Source: Phenylobacterium sp.
GTDB taxonomy: Bacteria > Pseudomonadota > Alphaproteobacteria > Caulobacterales > Caulobacteraceae
Assembly (NCBI GenBank): GCA_018001015.1
Contig: JAGNIV010000006.1
Coordinates: 1-64,000, forward strand
Direction: 5' to 3'
DNA length: 64,000 bases
Below are positions 8,571 to 17,108 of the stretch, piece after piece; position 1 is the stretch's first letter; every line of letters starts with the position of its first letter. Under the pieces are notes generated by a model, which saw nothing but the letters and a program-made list of their open reading frames with translations, searched no databases and was not told where the DNA came from. A program made the translations under genes and the position numbers.

Positions 8571-8757
8571 TACCCGGCCTCCTTGGCGCGCCCGCCCCCA
8601 TTCAACCGGCTCAATCTGCGAGTCGGCGGGTGCGGTCTTCCTGCGCTGGAAGCTATGGAATCATGGTGTCCAGAAGGTTAACGCCCATATGCGAGCGCCT
8701 GCCAACCGGTTCCCCGGGGGCAGTAAAACCCTTGGTTTCAGAGGCTGTTGAGCCCCG

Positions 8758-9051
8758 TCAGATCTTGGCGCTGATCACCGCGCCGGCGGCGTAGTCGTCT
8801 TCCTCACGCATCTTCAGGAGTTCTTCCCTCGGATACTGCGCCACAATGTCGCCGGTCCGCCGGTCGACTGTCTTGTAGACGTAGGAACCGTCCAGTTCCT
8901 CGATGATCAGCCGGATATCCGCCTGGTCTTCCGCCCCCTCGGCGACCCTGGCCGCGCGTGGTGCGGATTCAGGCGGCGCGGGATGCTGCTGCGGCTGCTG
9001 ATTGAGACTTTGGTCGGTGATGGCCGCCAGATTTGTAGCCTTGGTTTCCAT
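8758..9051 (-). CDS. flaG: FlaG family flagellar protein
   Basis: 97 residues. The C-terminal half carries the FlaG signature (IRLIIEELDGSYVYKTVDRR, then GDIVAQYPREELLKMRE). The first 45 residues are Gln/Pro/Ala-rich and disordered. FlaG proteins affect filament length or stability. A good ribosome site (AAGGGAGAA) precedes the ATG. It sits between two flagellin genes in the same direction. Confidence 0.88.
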   Translation of the reverse strand: METKATNLAAITDQSLNQQPQQHPAPPESAPRAARVAEGAEDQADIRLIIEELDGSYVYKTVDRRTGDIVAQYPREELLKMREEDDYAAGAVISAKI

Positions 9052-9104
9052 TTCTCCCTTCGTTGACGGGTCTGACCCGTGAACGTCCCTGTTTGACCGA
9101 AGTC

Positions 9105-9131
9105 GGCGGGGAGGACTTCGCCCTCCCCGCC
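9105..9131 (-). terminator. GC-rich hairpin between flagellin 2 and flaG
   Basis: GGCGGGGAGG (9105-9114) pairs with CCTCCCCGCC (9122-9131). There is no T-run, so it may act as a weak terminator or mRNA 3' stabiliser for flagellin 2. Confidence 0.6.
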
Positions 9132-9173
9132 AGGTCCGGCCGGTGACGAGGCGTTTCCGCCTCGCGCGCCTGC

Positions 9174-9995
9174 TTAGCCGCGGAAGAGGCTGAGCAGACC
9201 CGAAGAGGAGCTGTTGGCGATCGAGAGCGCTTGCACACCCAGCTGCTGCTTGGTCTGCAGCGAGGTGAGGCGGGCGCTTTCCTTGGCCAGGTCGGCGTCG
9301 ACGAGGTTGCCCACCCCGGCGTCGATCGAGTCCTGAAGCTTACCGATGAAGGTCAGGTGAGCGCCCAGCGACTTGGAGCCCGTACCCATTTTCGACAGCG
9401 CGGTCGAGACCGTGGTGATCGCGGTGCCGACGGTGGCGATCATGGCTTCGGCCGTCACTTGGGTCGAAATCGAGCCGGTGTCCAGGCCGATGCCGGCCAG
9501 GGAAAGGTCCTGGGCCTCTACAGTGATCTTCGAGCTGCCGTCGTCGTTGGCCAGGGCGGCGATGGTGGTGCCGCCAGCGTCGATCATGTTCACGCCGTTG
9601 AAGGTGGCGTTGGAAACCGCCTTGGCGACTTGGTCACGCATGGCGTTGAAGTCGTCGCTCAGGGCGGTCCTCGAGGCGGTGTCGAGGCTGGTGTCGGAGG
9701 CGGCCAAGGCCTTTTCCTTCATTTGCAGAAGCAGGTCGGACACGGCTTCGCCGCCGGCCATGGCGACATCGACTGTGGATTGCGAGCGTTGCAGGGAGTC
9801 CTTGACCGCGTTCAAGGAACCGGAGGTGGCGCGTTGGTTCTGGGCGATGGCCCAGATGGCGCCGTTGTCCTTCGCCGAAGCGATCTTCTTGCCGGTGTTG
9901 ATGCGGTTTTGAACCGTCATCAAGTCGGAGTTGGTTTGATTGAGGTTCTGCAGGGCGATCATCGCCCCGACATTGGTGTTGACGCTATTCGGCAT
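9174..9995 (-). CDS. flagellin 2
   Basis: 273 residues from ATG 9995 ([12 protein letters not shown]), preceded by AAGGACC. The frame opens earlier (10058) but the extra residues are not flagellin-like. Conserved N-terminal ([19 protein letters not shown]) and C-terminal ([20 protein letters not shown]) helices are present. The Ser/Thr-rich centre ([20 protein letters not shown]) is the expected region for glycosylation. A sigma54-type promoter lies at 10069-10083. It is a close paralogue of flagellin 3. Confidence 0.95.
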   Translation of the reverse strand: MPNSVNTNVGAMIALQNLNQTNSDLMTVQNRINTGKKIASAKDNGAIWAIAQNQRATSGSLNAVKDSLQRSQSTVDVAMAGGEAVSDLLLQMKEKALAASDTSLDTASRTALSDDFNAMRDQVAKAVSNATFNGVNMIDAGGTTIAALANDDGSSKITVEAQDLSLAGIGLDTGSISTQVTAEAMIATVGTAITTVSTALSKMGTGSKSLGAHLTFIGKLQDSIDAGVGNLVDADLAKESARLTSLQTKQQLGVQALSIANSSSSGLLSLFRG

Positions 9996-10068
9996 CAGAG
10001 GGGTCCTTTTTCTCAGGTCGCCGGTCTGCATTTTGCTGACCGCAGGCATTTTGCCCACGTGGTTAAAA

Positions 10069-10083
10069 GCAAGTTCCGGGCCA
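10069..10083 (-). promoter_or_regulatory. sigma54 promoter of flagellin 2
   Basis: On the minus strand TGGCCCGGAACTTGC, 14 of 15 bases of TGGCACG-N4-TTGC, with GG and GC at the right spacing. It ends 74 bases before the ATG. Late flagellar genes of Caulobacter are sigma54-dependent. Confidence 0.82.
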
Positions 10084-10253
10084 GCTCACCCCGAACGCCC
10101 ACGGGCTATCGTCCCGCCACAAAATATTGAAATGGTTGGATTAAACCCTTGTTAGGGACGTTTGCGCACGGCAGGACTCGCCTACCTCAACGGCGCTTGG
10201 GCAGAAATTGCCGACCTCATGCGGCAAACGGCGCCCAGCAGTTCAAAGAGCTC

Positions 10254-10294
10254 GCCGGGCGGGGCCGCCCCTTTCGGGGAAGCGCCCGCCCGGC
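10254..10294 (-). terminator. hairpin after flagellin 3
   Basis: GCCGGGCGGG (10254-10263) pairs with CCCGCCCGGC (10285-10294), with an inner CCCC/GGGG stem around TTTC. It lies 12 bases past the stop of flagellin 3. No clear T-run. Confidence 0.7.
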
Positions 10295-10305
10295 GCTGCG
10301 ACCAA

Positions 10306-11157
10306 CTAGCTGCGGAACAGAGACATAATCGTCTGCGGCATCTGGTTGGCGATCGACAGCGCTTGGACACCGAGTTGCTGCTTCGTCTGCAGCGAGGTGA
10401 GCCTTGCGCTCTCCTTGGCGAGGTCGGCATCGACGAGGTTGCCCACGCCGGCGTCGACCGCGTCCTGTAGCTTGTTGATGAAGGTGAGGTGGTTGGCGAG
10501 CGACTTGGAACCGGTGCCGAGCTTCGACAGTGCGGTCGAGACATTCGCGATAGCGGTCCCGACCGAAGCAATCATCAGTTCAGCGCCTGCTTGGGTCCCA
10601 ATTGAATCGGTCGACAACAGCCCCACCGCGCTCCCGGGAGTGTCGAGGGACATATCCTGAGCCAGGACCGTGAGCCGGGAAGTTCCAGACTCATCGGCCA
10701 GGGCCGAGATCGTCACCGCACCACTCGGAAGGGCCCCGTTCAACATATTCACGCCGTTGAACGATGCGTTCGCGACAGCTTTCTGGATCTGGTCGCGCAG
10801 GGCCATGAAGTCTTCGTTCAGGGCGTTGCGCGAGGCCGCATCCAGGCTGCTGTCGGAGGACGCCAGAGCCTTTTCCTTCATCTGAAGCAGAAGGTCCGAA
10901 ACCGTCTCCCCACCAGCGATGGCGACGTCGACCGTGGACTGACTGCGCTGCAGTGAATCCCGGACGGCGTTCAACGATCCGGACGCCGCGCGCTGGTTCT
11001 GAGCGATAGCCCAGACAGCGCCGTTGTCCTTGGCGTTTGCCACCTTCTTGCCAGTGTTGATGCGGTTTTGAGCCATCGCCAGGTCGGAGTTGGTCGCATT
11101 GAGGTTTTGGAGCGCGACCATCGCGCCCACGTTGGTATTCACCGAATTGTACGGCAT
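10306..11157 (-). CDS. flagellin 3
   Basis: 283 residues from ATG 11157 ([13 protein letters not shown]). Conserved D0/D1 helices at both ends ([20 protein letters not shown], then [20 protein letters not shown]). Nearly the same as flagellin 2 except for about ten extra residues in the middle ([15 protein letters not shown] region). The sigma54 promoter at 11238-11252 and the terminator at 10254-10294 make it a single-gene unit, as for the major flagellin fljK in Caulobacter. Confidence 0.95.
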   Translation of the reverse strand: MPYNSVNTNVGAMVALQNLNATNSDLAMAQNRINTGKKVANAKDNGAVWAIAQNQRAASGSLNAVRDSLQRSQSTVDVAIAGGETVSDLLLQMKEKALASSDSSLDAASRNALNEDFMALRDQIQKAVANASFNGVNMLNGALPSGAVTISALADESGTSRLTVLAQDMSLDTPGSAVGLLSTDSIGTQAGAELMIASVGTAIANVSTALSKLGTGSKSLANHLTFINKLQDAVDAGVGNLVDADLAKESARLTSLQTKQQLGVQALSIANQMPQTIMSLFRS

Positions 11158-11466
11158 TTGGGATCCTTCCATTCTGGTCGGGAGAGAGTTTGCGGCTTTT
11201 GCCTGCGGGGCGGGTTTTTCGCCTTGCAGACACCCTCGCAAGCGCCGGGCCAGTTTTGGCCGCGCGTTCACTTTTTAAGTCGTTGTTTTTATTCGTTTTT
11301 ATAGACGGCCAACCCGACGGGTATTAATCATGCTGGGGATGATTTGCCGCCTCGGCATGAGTTGCCGGGAGGAAAGCAACGCCCCGGTCGGCGGGACTCG
11401 ATTCTGCCTAGTGAGGCAAGCCTGCGTCGGGCGGCGAGGCCCTCATGGCCGCCCTGTCCGGAGTGT
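11158..11466. other. leader and intergenic region upstream of flagellin 3
   Basis: This 309-base gap holds the untranslated leader of flagellin 3, its sigma54 promoter, an AT-rich stretch at 11275-11335 that could bind an activator or IHF (inference), and then GC-rich DNA up to the sugar epimerase stop. No gene was seen. Confidence 0.5.
11238..11252 (-). promoter_or_regulatory. sigma54 promoter of flagellin 3
   Basis: Minus strand TGGCCCGGCGCTTGC, matching TGGCACG-N4-TTGC at 14 of 15 positions. It ends 81 bases before the ATG, leaving a leader long enough for FlbT-type post-transcriptional control. Confidence 0.82.
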
Positions 11467-12417
11467 TCAGGCCGCGCCGCTCTTCAGCAGGCCATCGAAA
11501 TAGGCGATGGTTCGGGCCAGGCCCTGCTCCAGGGCGATGGTGGGCTGCCAGTCGTCCAGCAGGGCGCGGGCCTTGGAAATGTCGGGCTGGCGTTGCTTGG
11601 GGTCGTCGGACGGCAGCGGCTGGTAGGTGATCTTTGAGGCCGAACCGGTCTGGGCCACCACCATCTCGGCCAGGGCGCGGATCGTGAACTCGCCAGGATT
11701 GCCCAGGTTGATCGGGCCGGTGACCTCGTCGCCGGTGGCCATCAGCCGGATGAAGCCCTCCACCAGGTCGTCGACATAGCAGAAGGACCGGGTCTGCAGC
11801 CCCTCGCCATAGAGGGTGATGGGCTCGCCGCGCAGGGCCTGCATGATGAAGTTGGACACCACCCGCCCGTCATTGGGGTGCATGCGCGGGCCGTAGGTGT
11901 TGAAGATCCGAGCCACCTTGATCCGCAGTCCGTGCTGGCGGTGGTAGTCGAAGAACAGGGTCTCGGCGCAGCGCTTGCCCTCGTCGTAGCAGGAGCGGAT
12001 GCCGATGGGGTTCACATTGCCCCAGTACTCCTCCACCTGCGGGTGGATGGTGGGGTCGCCGTAGACCTCACTGGTGGAGGCCTGGAAGATCTTGGCCTTC
12101 CGGCGCTTGGCCAGGCCCAGCATGTTGATGGCGCCGTGGACGCTGGTCTTGGTCGTCTGGACGGGATCGAACTGGTAGTGGATCGGCGAGGCCGGGCAGG
12201 CCAGGTTGTAGATCTCGTCCACCTCGGCGAAGAGCGGGAAGGTCACGTCGTGACGCATCAGCTCGAAGTTCGGATTGGCCAGCAGGTGGGCCACGTTGCG
12301 GCGCGAGCCCGTATAGTAGTTGTCGACGCACAGCACCTCGTGGCCGGCCTCGACCAGACGTTCGCAAAGGTGCGAGCCGACAAATCCGGCCCCGCCGGTC
12401 ACCAGGATGCGCTTCAT
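11467..12417 (-). CDS. UDP-glucuronate decarboxylase (UDP-xylose synthase)-like epimerase
   Basis: 316 residues of the extended SDR family, starting ATG 12417. The Rossmann motif is [10 protein letters not shown]. The active-site region has STSEVYGDP and the YxxxK as [12 protein letters not shown]-type signatures include [35 protein letters not shown] and [19 protein letters not shown]. It should convert UDP-glucuronate to UDP-xylose in the cytosol. It lies downstream of the FkbM fusion and OGT-like genes, and a modest hairpin (12449-12469) separates it from the former. Feeding a pentose donor to surface glycosylation is inference. Confidence 0.88.
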   Translation of the reverse strand: MKRILVTGGAGFVGSHLCERLVEAGHEVLCVDNYYTGSRRNVAHLLANPNFELMRHDVTFPLFAEVDEIYNLACPASPIHYQFDPVQTTKTSVHGAINMLGLAKRRKAKIFQASTSEVYGDPTIHPQVEEYWGNVNPIGIRSCYDEGKRCAETLFFDYHRQHGLRIKVARIFNTYGPRMHPNDGRVVSNFIMQALRGEPITLYGEGLQTRSFCYVDDLVEGFIRLMATGDEVTGPINLGNPGEFTIRALAEMVVAQTGSASKITYQPLPSDDPKQRQPDISKARALLDDWQPTIALEQGLARTIAYFDGLLKSGAA

Positions 12418-12515
12418 GTCCGTCCGGCCAGGGTCTGTCTTAAGGTTCGGAGCCCGTCGGGCGGGCTCCACGAGGACGCGAACCTAGACTGAGTCTCGTG
12501 CCGGTGGGGCGGGCG

Positions 12516-14807
12516 TCACTCCGCGGCGGCGCCCTCCCCCACCCCTTCCAGGCTTGAGGTGTCGAAGCCGTGGAACAGGGACAGGAAGCGGAACGGATTG
12601 GCCTGGTAGGACGGATACATCACGTTGTTGATGTCGGTCGTGGTGTCGAAATAGGCCAGGGCCGGTGAGGCGCCACGGGCCAGCAGGTGGTGGCGGGCGA
12701 AGATCAAGGCCACCTGGTCAATCCACCGCGTCACCGCCGGCTTGGCCAGTTCGCGGTCGATATAGTCGCGCAGGAAGGCCAGGAAGACCTGGGCGTTGGC
12801 GGTGGGGTTCACCAGCAGCAGGTTGGCGGTCAGCCGCGAGCCGGCGTTGAAGCTGATCTCATTCTCATTGAACATCACGTCGGCGGGCGCGGCCCGGGCC
12901 AGCAGGTCGGAGACGCCGCGCTGCAGGATCAGGTCGATGTCGGAGACGAAGACCGGGCGCTCCAGGCGCGCCAGCAGGGTTGCCAGCCGCTGGAACCGCA
13001 CGCACTGGAAGTGGGCCACCGGGCGGGCGATGAAGCCCTTGGGCGGGGCGTCATAGACCTTGGTGGTGACCGCGTCGGCGTCGAAGCCGTCACCCGCGAA
13101 GATCAACCGGTCGTCGGAGATCCCGACACCGGCGGCGATGGCCGCCAGCCGATCCTTGCCGCCGATCACGTGGATGACGATCAGGCTCGGCACGTCGGCG
13201 TATTTCAGCACCGAGAGCGCATACCAGCGGGCGTAGAGATCGACATAGGTCTCGTCGGCGGCGGCGAAGAACACCGCCTTGGCCCCCAGCCGGTCGGCGG
13301 TGGCGCGCACGCCGTTCCAGTCCATCTGCCCGCCCGTCGACGACAGGAAGGCGAGTTCGGTCTCCGGCGCCGGGGCCGGCGTCGGGGCGTTGACGGCGGC
13401 CAGGTCCACGGCGTCCAGCAGCAGGCGATAGTGTTTGTGCCAGCCGTCCCATTCGGAGCCCTCCTCCACCATCACGTCCAGCGCCCCGGCCGCGGCCAGC
13501 AGGGCGGCGATCTGGCCCTGGCTTTGCGGCGTCAGCGGCCGGCAGAGGATCAGGCTGACCACGTCGTGGATGTCGCGCAGGCGCAGCAGCGGATGGGTGT
13601 CGCCGGGCGCGAGGGCCAGGGCCATCTTCTCGGCGATCTCCGCCAGGGCCGGATCGGCGGGGGCCGGCGGCGGGGCGGCCGGCGGCGGGGTGCCGTTGGC
13701 GGCGGCCATGACGATCTGGGCCATGTGGTGGGTGGGGTCGACCCTCAGCAGGGCGCGGGCGTAGCGCTCCACCTCGCTCCAGCGGCGGAGCACCTGGTTG
13801 CAGCTCATCGCCGCGGTGAGCATCGGCTCGCTGTTGGGGATAAGGGCCACCAGGGCGGCGGCGTAGCGCTCGGCCTGGACGGTCTCGCCGGCCTCCAGAT
13901 GGGCGTTGAACTTGCCGATCGCCGGCAGGGCGCGTTGCTGGATCTCTTCCAGCAGGCTGTCGGGGTTGCTCCGGGCGAGCCGGATGGCGCGCAGGGCGCG
14001 CAGCACGTCCAGCGTCCGGTCCTGGGCGGTGTAGATCTCGATCAGCGCCCAGAGGGCCGCCTCGTCGCGCGGACGAAGCGCCACCAGGTTCTCGAAGACG
14101 GTCAGGGCCTCATCGGTGCGCCCCTCCCCCACCAGGGCCTGGCCCACCTTGAACAGGGCCTCGGTGGCGGCGCTGGCCCGCTTGCCCCGGCGTTCAAACA
14201 GCACGTCGATCTGCAGCAGACCGTTCTCGCGCACGTCGTCCAGGCGATGGAACTCGACGACCTCCGAGCAATGGAAGCCCATGGACTCCAGCTGGGCGAA
14301 CACATCCTCGGCCTTGGCCCCGCCGATGTTGTACTCGACCATCGAGACCTCAAGCAGGATGTAGTCGGCCTCCGCCAGGACGGTCGCCCCGCCCTTGAGG
14401 ACATCGACCTCGGCCCCCTGGGTGTCGATCTTGACGAAGTCGAAGCGGCGGCCCGCGAACAGATCGTCGATCCGCACCTTCGGAACCGCATGCTTCAGCA
14501 CCTTCTCATCGCTGAAGTAGTGGGTGTCCTCGCGGTAGAGGGAGACCCCGGTGGACTGCAGCCAGTCCTTGCTGAGGTACAGCTCGGCCACGCCGTCCTC
14601 GTCTGACGCAGCCACCATGTGCCGTTCGAAACCCAGCCTCGCCAGGTCATCCTCGCAATAGGGATTGGGCTCCACCAGGGTCGGGACGCAGTCGGGATAG
14701 ACCTGCAGGAAGCCCTCGGTGAAGCCGCCGACATTGGCGCCGACGTCCAGCATCGAGGCCGGCTGGTAGCCTTGGTCGCGGAGACTTTCGAGAACCTTAC
14801 GGGTCAT
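12516..14807 (-). CDS. FkbM methyltransferase / TPR / sugar-transferase-like fusion
   Basis: 763 residues with three parts. Residues 1-205 are an FkbM-family SAM methyltransferase (MLDVGANVGGFTEGF, VEPNPYCEDDL, FVKIDTQGAEVDVLKGG). Residues about 210-370 are TPR-like helices (VGEGRTDEALTVFENLVALR), then a Pro/Ala linker. Residues about 480-750 resemble a nucleotide-sugar glycosyltransferase, with a DxD-like VFVSDIDLIL and FNENEISFNAG. FkbM enzymes O-methylate sugars or polyketides. ATG 14807 has a GGAAGG ribosome site, 40 bases from the upstream OGT-like gene, so co-transcription is likely. Modification of glycans on a surface or flagellar protein is inference. Confidence 0.75.
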   Translation of the reverse strand: MTRKVLESLRDQGYQPASMLDVGANVGGFTEGFLQVYPDCVPTLVEPNPYCEDDLARLGFERHMVAASDEDGVAELYLSKDWLQSTGVSLYREDTHYFSDEKVLKHAVPKVRIDDLFAGRRFDFVKIDTQGAEVDVLKGGATVLAEADYILLEVSMVEYNIGGAKAEDVFAQLESMGFHCSEVVEFHRLDDVRENGLLQIDVLFERRGKRASAATEALFKVGQALVGEGRTDEALTVFENLVALRPRDEAALWALIEIYTAQDRTLDVLRALRAIRLARSNPDSLLEEIQQRALPAIGKFNAHLEAGETVQAERYAAALVALIPNSEPMLTAAMSCNQVLRRWSEVERYARALLRVDPTHHMAQIVMAAANGTPPPAAPPPAPADPALAEIAEKMALALAPGDTHPLLRLRDIHDVVSLILCRPLTPQSQGQIAALLAAAGALDVMVEEGSEWDGWHKHYRLLLDAVDLAAVNAPTPAPAPETELAFLSSTGGQMDWNGVRATADRLGAKAVFFAAADETYVDLYARWYALSVLKYADVPSLIVIHVIGGKDRLAAIAAGVGISDDRLIFAGDGFDADAVTTKVYDAPPKGFIARPVAHFQCVRFQRLATLLARLERPVFVSDIDLILQRGVSDLLARAAPADVMFNENEISFNAGSRLTANLLLVNPTANAQVFLAFLRDYIDRELAKPAVTRWIDQVALIFARHHLLARGASPALAYFDTTTDINNVMYPSYQANPFRFLSLFHGFDTSSLEGVGEGAAAE

Positions 14808-14847
14808 GGGCCTTCCAGTTCAGGCGCGCGGCGAGCGCGCGGATCGG

Positions 14848-16932
14848 TCAGTCGGCCGCGGCGCGGCGCAGGCGAGCCTGGGGTTCGGAGGCCGGCGCCT
14901 CGCCCTCGGCCAGGGCGATGTCCCGCGGGGTCCAGAGGCGCGCGTCGGGGGAAATGGGCCGGGCGAGGTGCCGGCGCGCCAGCTTGGCCTTGTAGAGGCC
15001 GTGATAGTCCTCGAGGGCCAGGATCTCCTGGCCCTCGTGGTCGTGATCCACGCCGACCTTCATATAGATTTCGAGATTGTCGAGGTCGGGCCGCGGCAGG
15101 GCACCCTGTTGATAGTCCACCACCATGGTGGCGTAGAGTTCTTCCAGGCTGGAGACCAGCTTCTCCATGTTGAAGAGATCGCAGGTGTCGCGGTTGGCCT
15201 CGAGCTGGGCCTTGTAGGCGGCGATCCGGCCCCGGTCGTGGCCCAGGGCGACGGCGCGCTCGACGTATTCGTCGGGGCTGGCGCAGACCAGGTCGGTGAG
15301 GCCCGAGGCGCGCACCAGGCTGCCACAGACCCGGGCGGCGAAGCCTCGGCCCGACAGGGTGACCATCGGCACCCCCATCCACAGGGCGTCCGAGGCGGTG
15401 GTGTGGGCGCCGTAGGCCGCGGTGTCGAGGAACAGGTCGGCCAGGGGGTAGCGCGCCAGGTGCAGGGAATTGTGCAGCTTGGGGGCGAAGATCAGCCGCT
15501 CGGGCGCGACGCCCTGCCCGGCGGCGAAGGCCAGCAGGCGGGCGTGGGTCTCAGGGGTGCTCTCCAACAGCCAGAGCACGCTGCCCTCCACCCGCGTCAG
15601 GATGGTCAGCCAACGCTCGAAGGTGGCGCGGCTGATCTTCTGGGCGCCGTTGAAGCAGCAGAAGACGAAGGCGTCGTCGGGCAGGCCGGCCTCGGCGCGG
15701 GTCGGACGCTCGGCGGCCACCACCCGCTTGCGGTCGTTGGGCTGGTAGCAGGGCAGCCGCACGACCTTCTCGGAATAGTAGATCTCCGAGCCCGGCGGCA
15801 CGATCCAGCCGTCGGCGATGATGTAGTGGTGATAGGGACTGCCCATGGTGCCGGGATAGCCCAGCCAGTTCACCTGGATCGGCGCCGGCCGCAGGGCGAA
15901 GACCCCGGTGCGGCACTCCCGCGTGTGGCCGTTGACGTCCACCAGGATGTCGATGCCGTCAGCCGCGATCCTGGCGGCCGCCTGCTCGTCGGTCATCGGA
16001 CGGATGTCCGTCCAGTGCTCCACCGCCGCGCGGGTGCGCAGGGTCAGGGCGTCAACCGAGGGGATGCCGCAGTAATAGGCGAAGACCTCGACCTTGGCCT
16101 TGTCGTGCAGCTCCCACAGCTCGGCCATCAGATAGCCCACCGCGTGATCGCGCAGGTCCGAGGAGATGTAGCCCACCCGCAGGCGGCGGCCCTGGACGTC
16201 GATGGGGGCCTTCCGGCGATCGGCGGCGGCCGAGGCCAGGGGCGTCTCGGCGGTAAGGCCCACATAGCGGGCGGCGGCGGCCAGCTGCAGCAGGGGGTCG
16301 TCGGTATAGGCCGCCATGGAAAGCGGGTGGATGTTGGTGACCAGGTCGGCGCTCTCAAGGCCCGGCAGCGGCTCCACCACCGGCCACTTGCACTGGACCA
16401 GACGCATGGCGAGGTACTGCTCCATCACATCGCGCTGGGTGGGGTCGACGGAAAGGGTCTCGCGCAGGACCTGCTCGGCGGCCTCGATCTTCTGGGTGTC
16501 GGCGAGGATGCGGGCCAATTGCTTGAGGGTCGACAGCTTGTAGCCGAAGCCCGTGCCGGTGATGGCGGAGACCTTCTGCAGGGCGGTCTGCCACAGGGCG
16601 ATGGCCTCGTCGGGCTGGCCGTTGCGCTCCAGCACCCCGCCCAGGTTGATGTAGCCGGGCATGAAATCCGGATCGAGGGTGATGGCCGCCGTCAGCGCCT
16701 CGATCGCGCCGGCCAGGTCGCCGGCCTGGGTCTGCAGGCAGCCACGGTTGAAGTGGGCGACATAGAGCTGCGGATGGGTCGGATTGAGCGCGCCCCAGAC
16801 CTTGTAGAGCTGCTGGGCCTGATCGGCCCTGCCCGCCCCGCTCAGCGCATTGGCGGTGTTGATCAGCTCCGCCAGGCCAAGGGTCTCCGCCGTGGCCTTC
16901 TGCAGCGCCGAGAGGAAGAGATCCTGGGACAT
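14848..16932 (-). CDS. TPR plus OGT/SPINDLY-like (GT41) glycosyltransferase
   Basis: 694 residues. The first 200 are TPR-type helices (LINTANALSGAGRADQAQQL, then AHFNRGCLQTQAGDLAGAIE). From about 235 the protein aligns by eye with O-GlcNAc transferase: VGYISSDLRDHAVGYL (catalytic His region), VDVNGHTRECRTGVFALRP, FCCFNGAQKISRATFERW (UDP-binding Lys region) and LDTAAYGAHTTASDALWMG. GT41 enzymes add a sugar from a UDP donor to Ser/Thr of cytosolic proteins, with TPRs choosing the substrate. The nearest upstream gene, 177 bases away and in the same direction, is the giant Ser/Thr-rich repeat protein, an attractive substrate. Flagellins are the alternative target. Confidence 0.87.
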   Translation of the reverse strand: MSQDLFLSALQKATAETLGLAELINTANALSGAGRADQAQQLYKVWGALNPTHPQLYVAHFNRGCLQTQAGDLAGAIEALTAAITLDPDFMPGYINLGGVLERNGQPDEAIALWQTALQKVSAITGTGFGYKLSTLKQLARILADTQKIEAAEQVLRETLSVDPTQRDVMEQYLAMRLVQCKWPVVEPLPGLESADLVTNIHPLSMAAYTDDPLLQLAAAARYVGLTAETPLASAAADRRKAPIDVQGRRLRVGYISSDLRDHAVGYLMAELWELHDKAKVEVFAYYCGIPSVDALTLRTRAAVEHWTDIRPMTDEQAAARIAADGIDILVDVNGHTRECRTGVFALRPAPIQVNWLGYPGTMGSPYHHYIIADGWIVPPGSEIYYSEKVVRLPCYQPNDRKRVVAAERPTRAEAGLPDDAFVFCCFNGAQKISRATFERWLTILTRVEGSVLWLLESTPETHARLLAFAAGQGVAPERLIFAPKLHNSLHLARYPLADLFLDTAAYGAHTTASDALWMGVPMVTLSGRGFAARVCGSLVRASGLTDLVCASPDEYVERAVALGHDRGRIAAYKAQLEANRDTCDLFNMEKLVSSLEELYATMVVDYQQGALPRPDLDNLEIYMKVGVDHDHEGQEILALEDYHGLYKAKLARRHLARPISPDARLWTPRDIALAEGEAPASEPQARLRRAAAD

Positions 16933-17108
16933 TATGGTCTCGCGCCTGTCCTTCCAGCCGTGCCGGGCCCGCGCGGCCAGCGACTCGACCAGAGGATTCC
17001 GTCACCCCGTTGTGGCGCCTCCGGGGTCCGGATTCCAGACCGTGGATCGGAATGCGACCATCTGCGCCGGGCCCGGAAGCCCGGCGCGGGAGGTCACGTC
17101 CGCCGTGA

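Noticed and set aside
12687-16932. Long plus-strand frames opposite the FkbM and OGT-like genes
   Set aside because: Antisense shadows of recognised genes.
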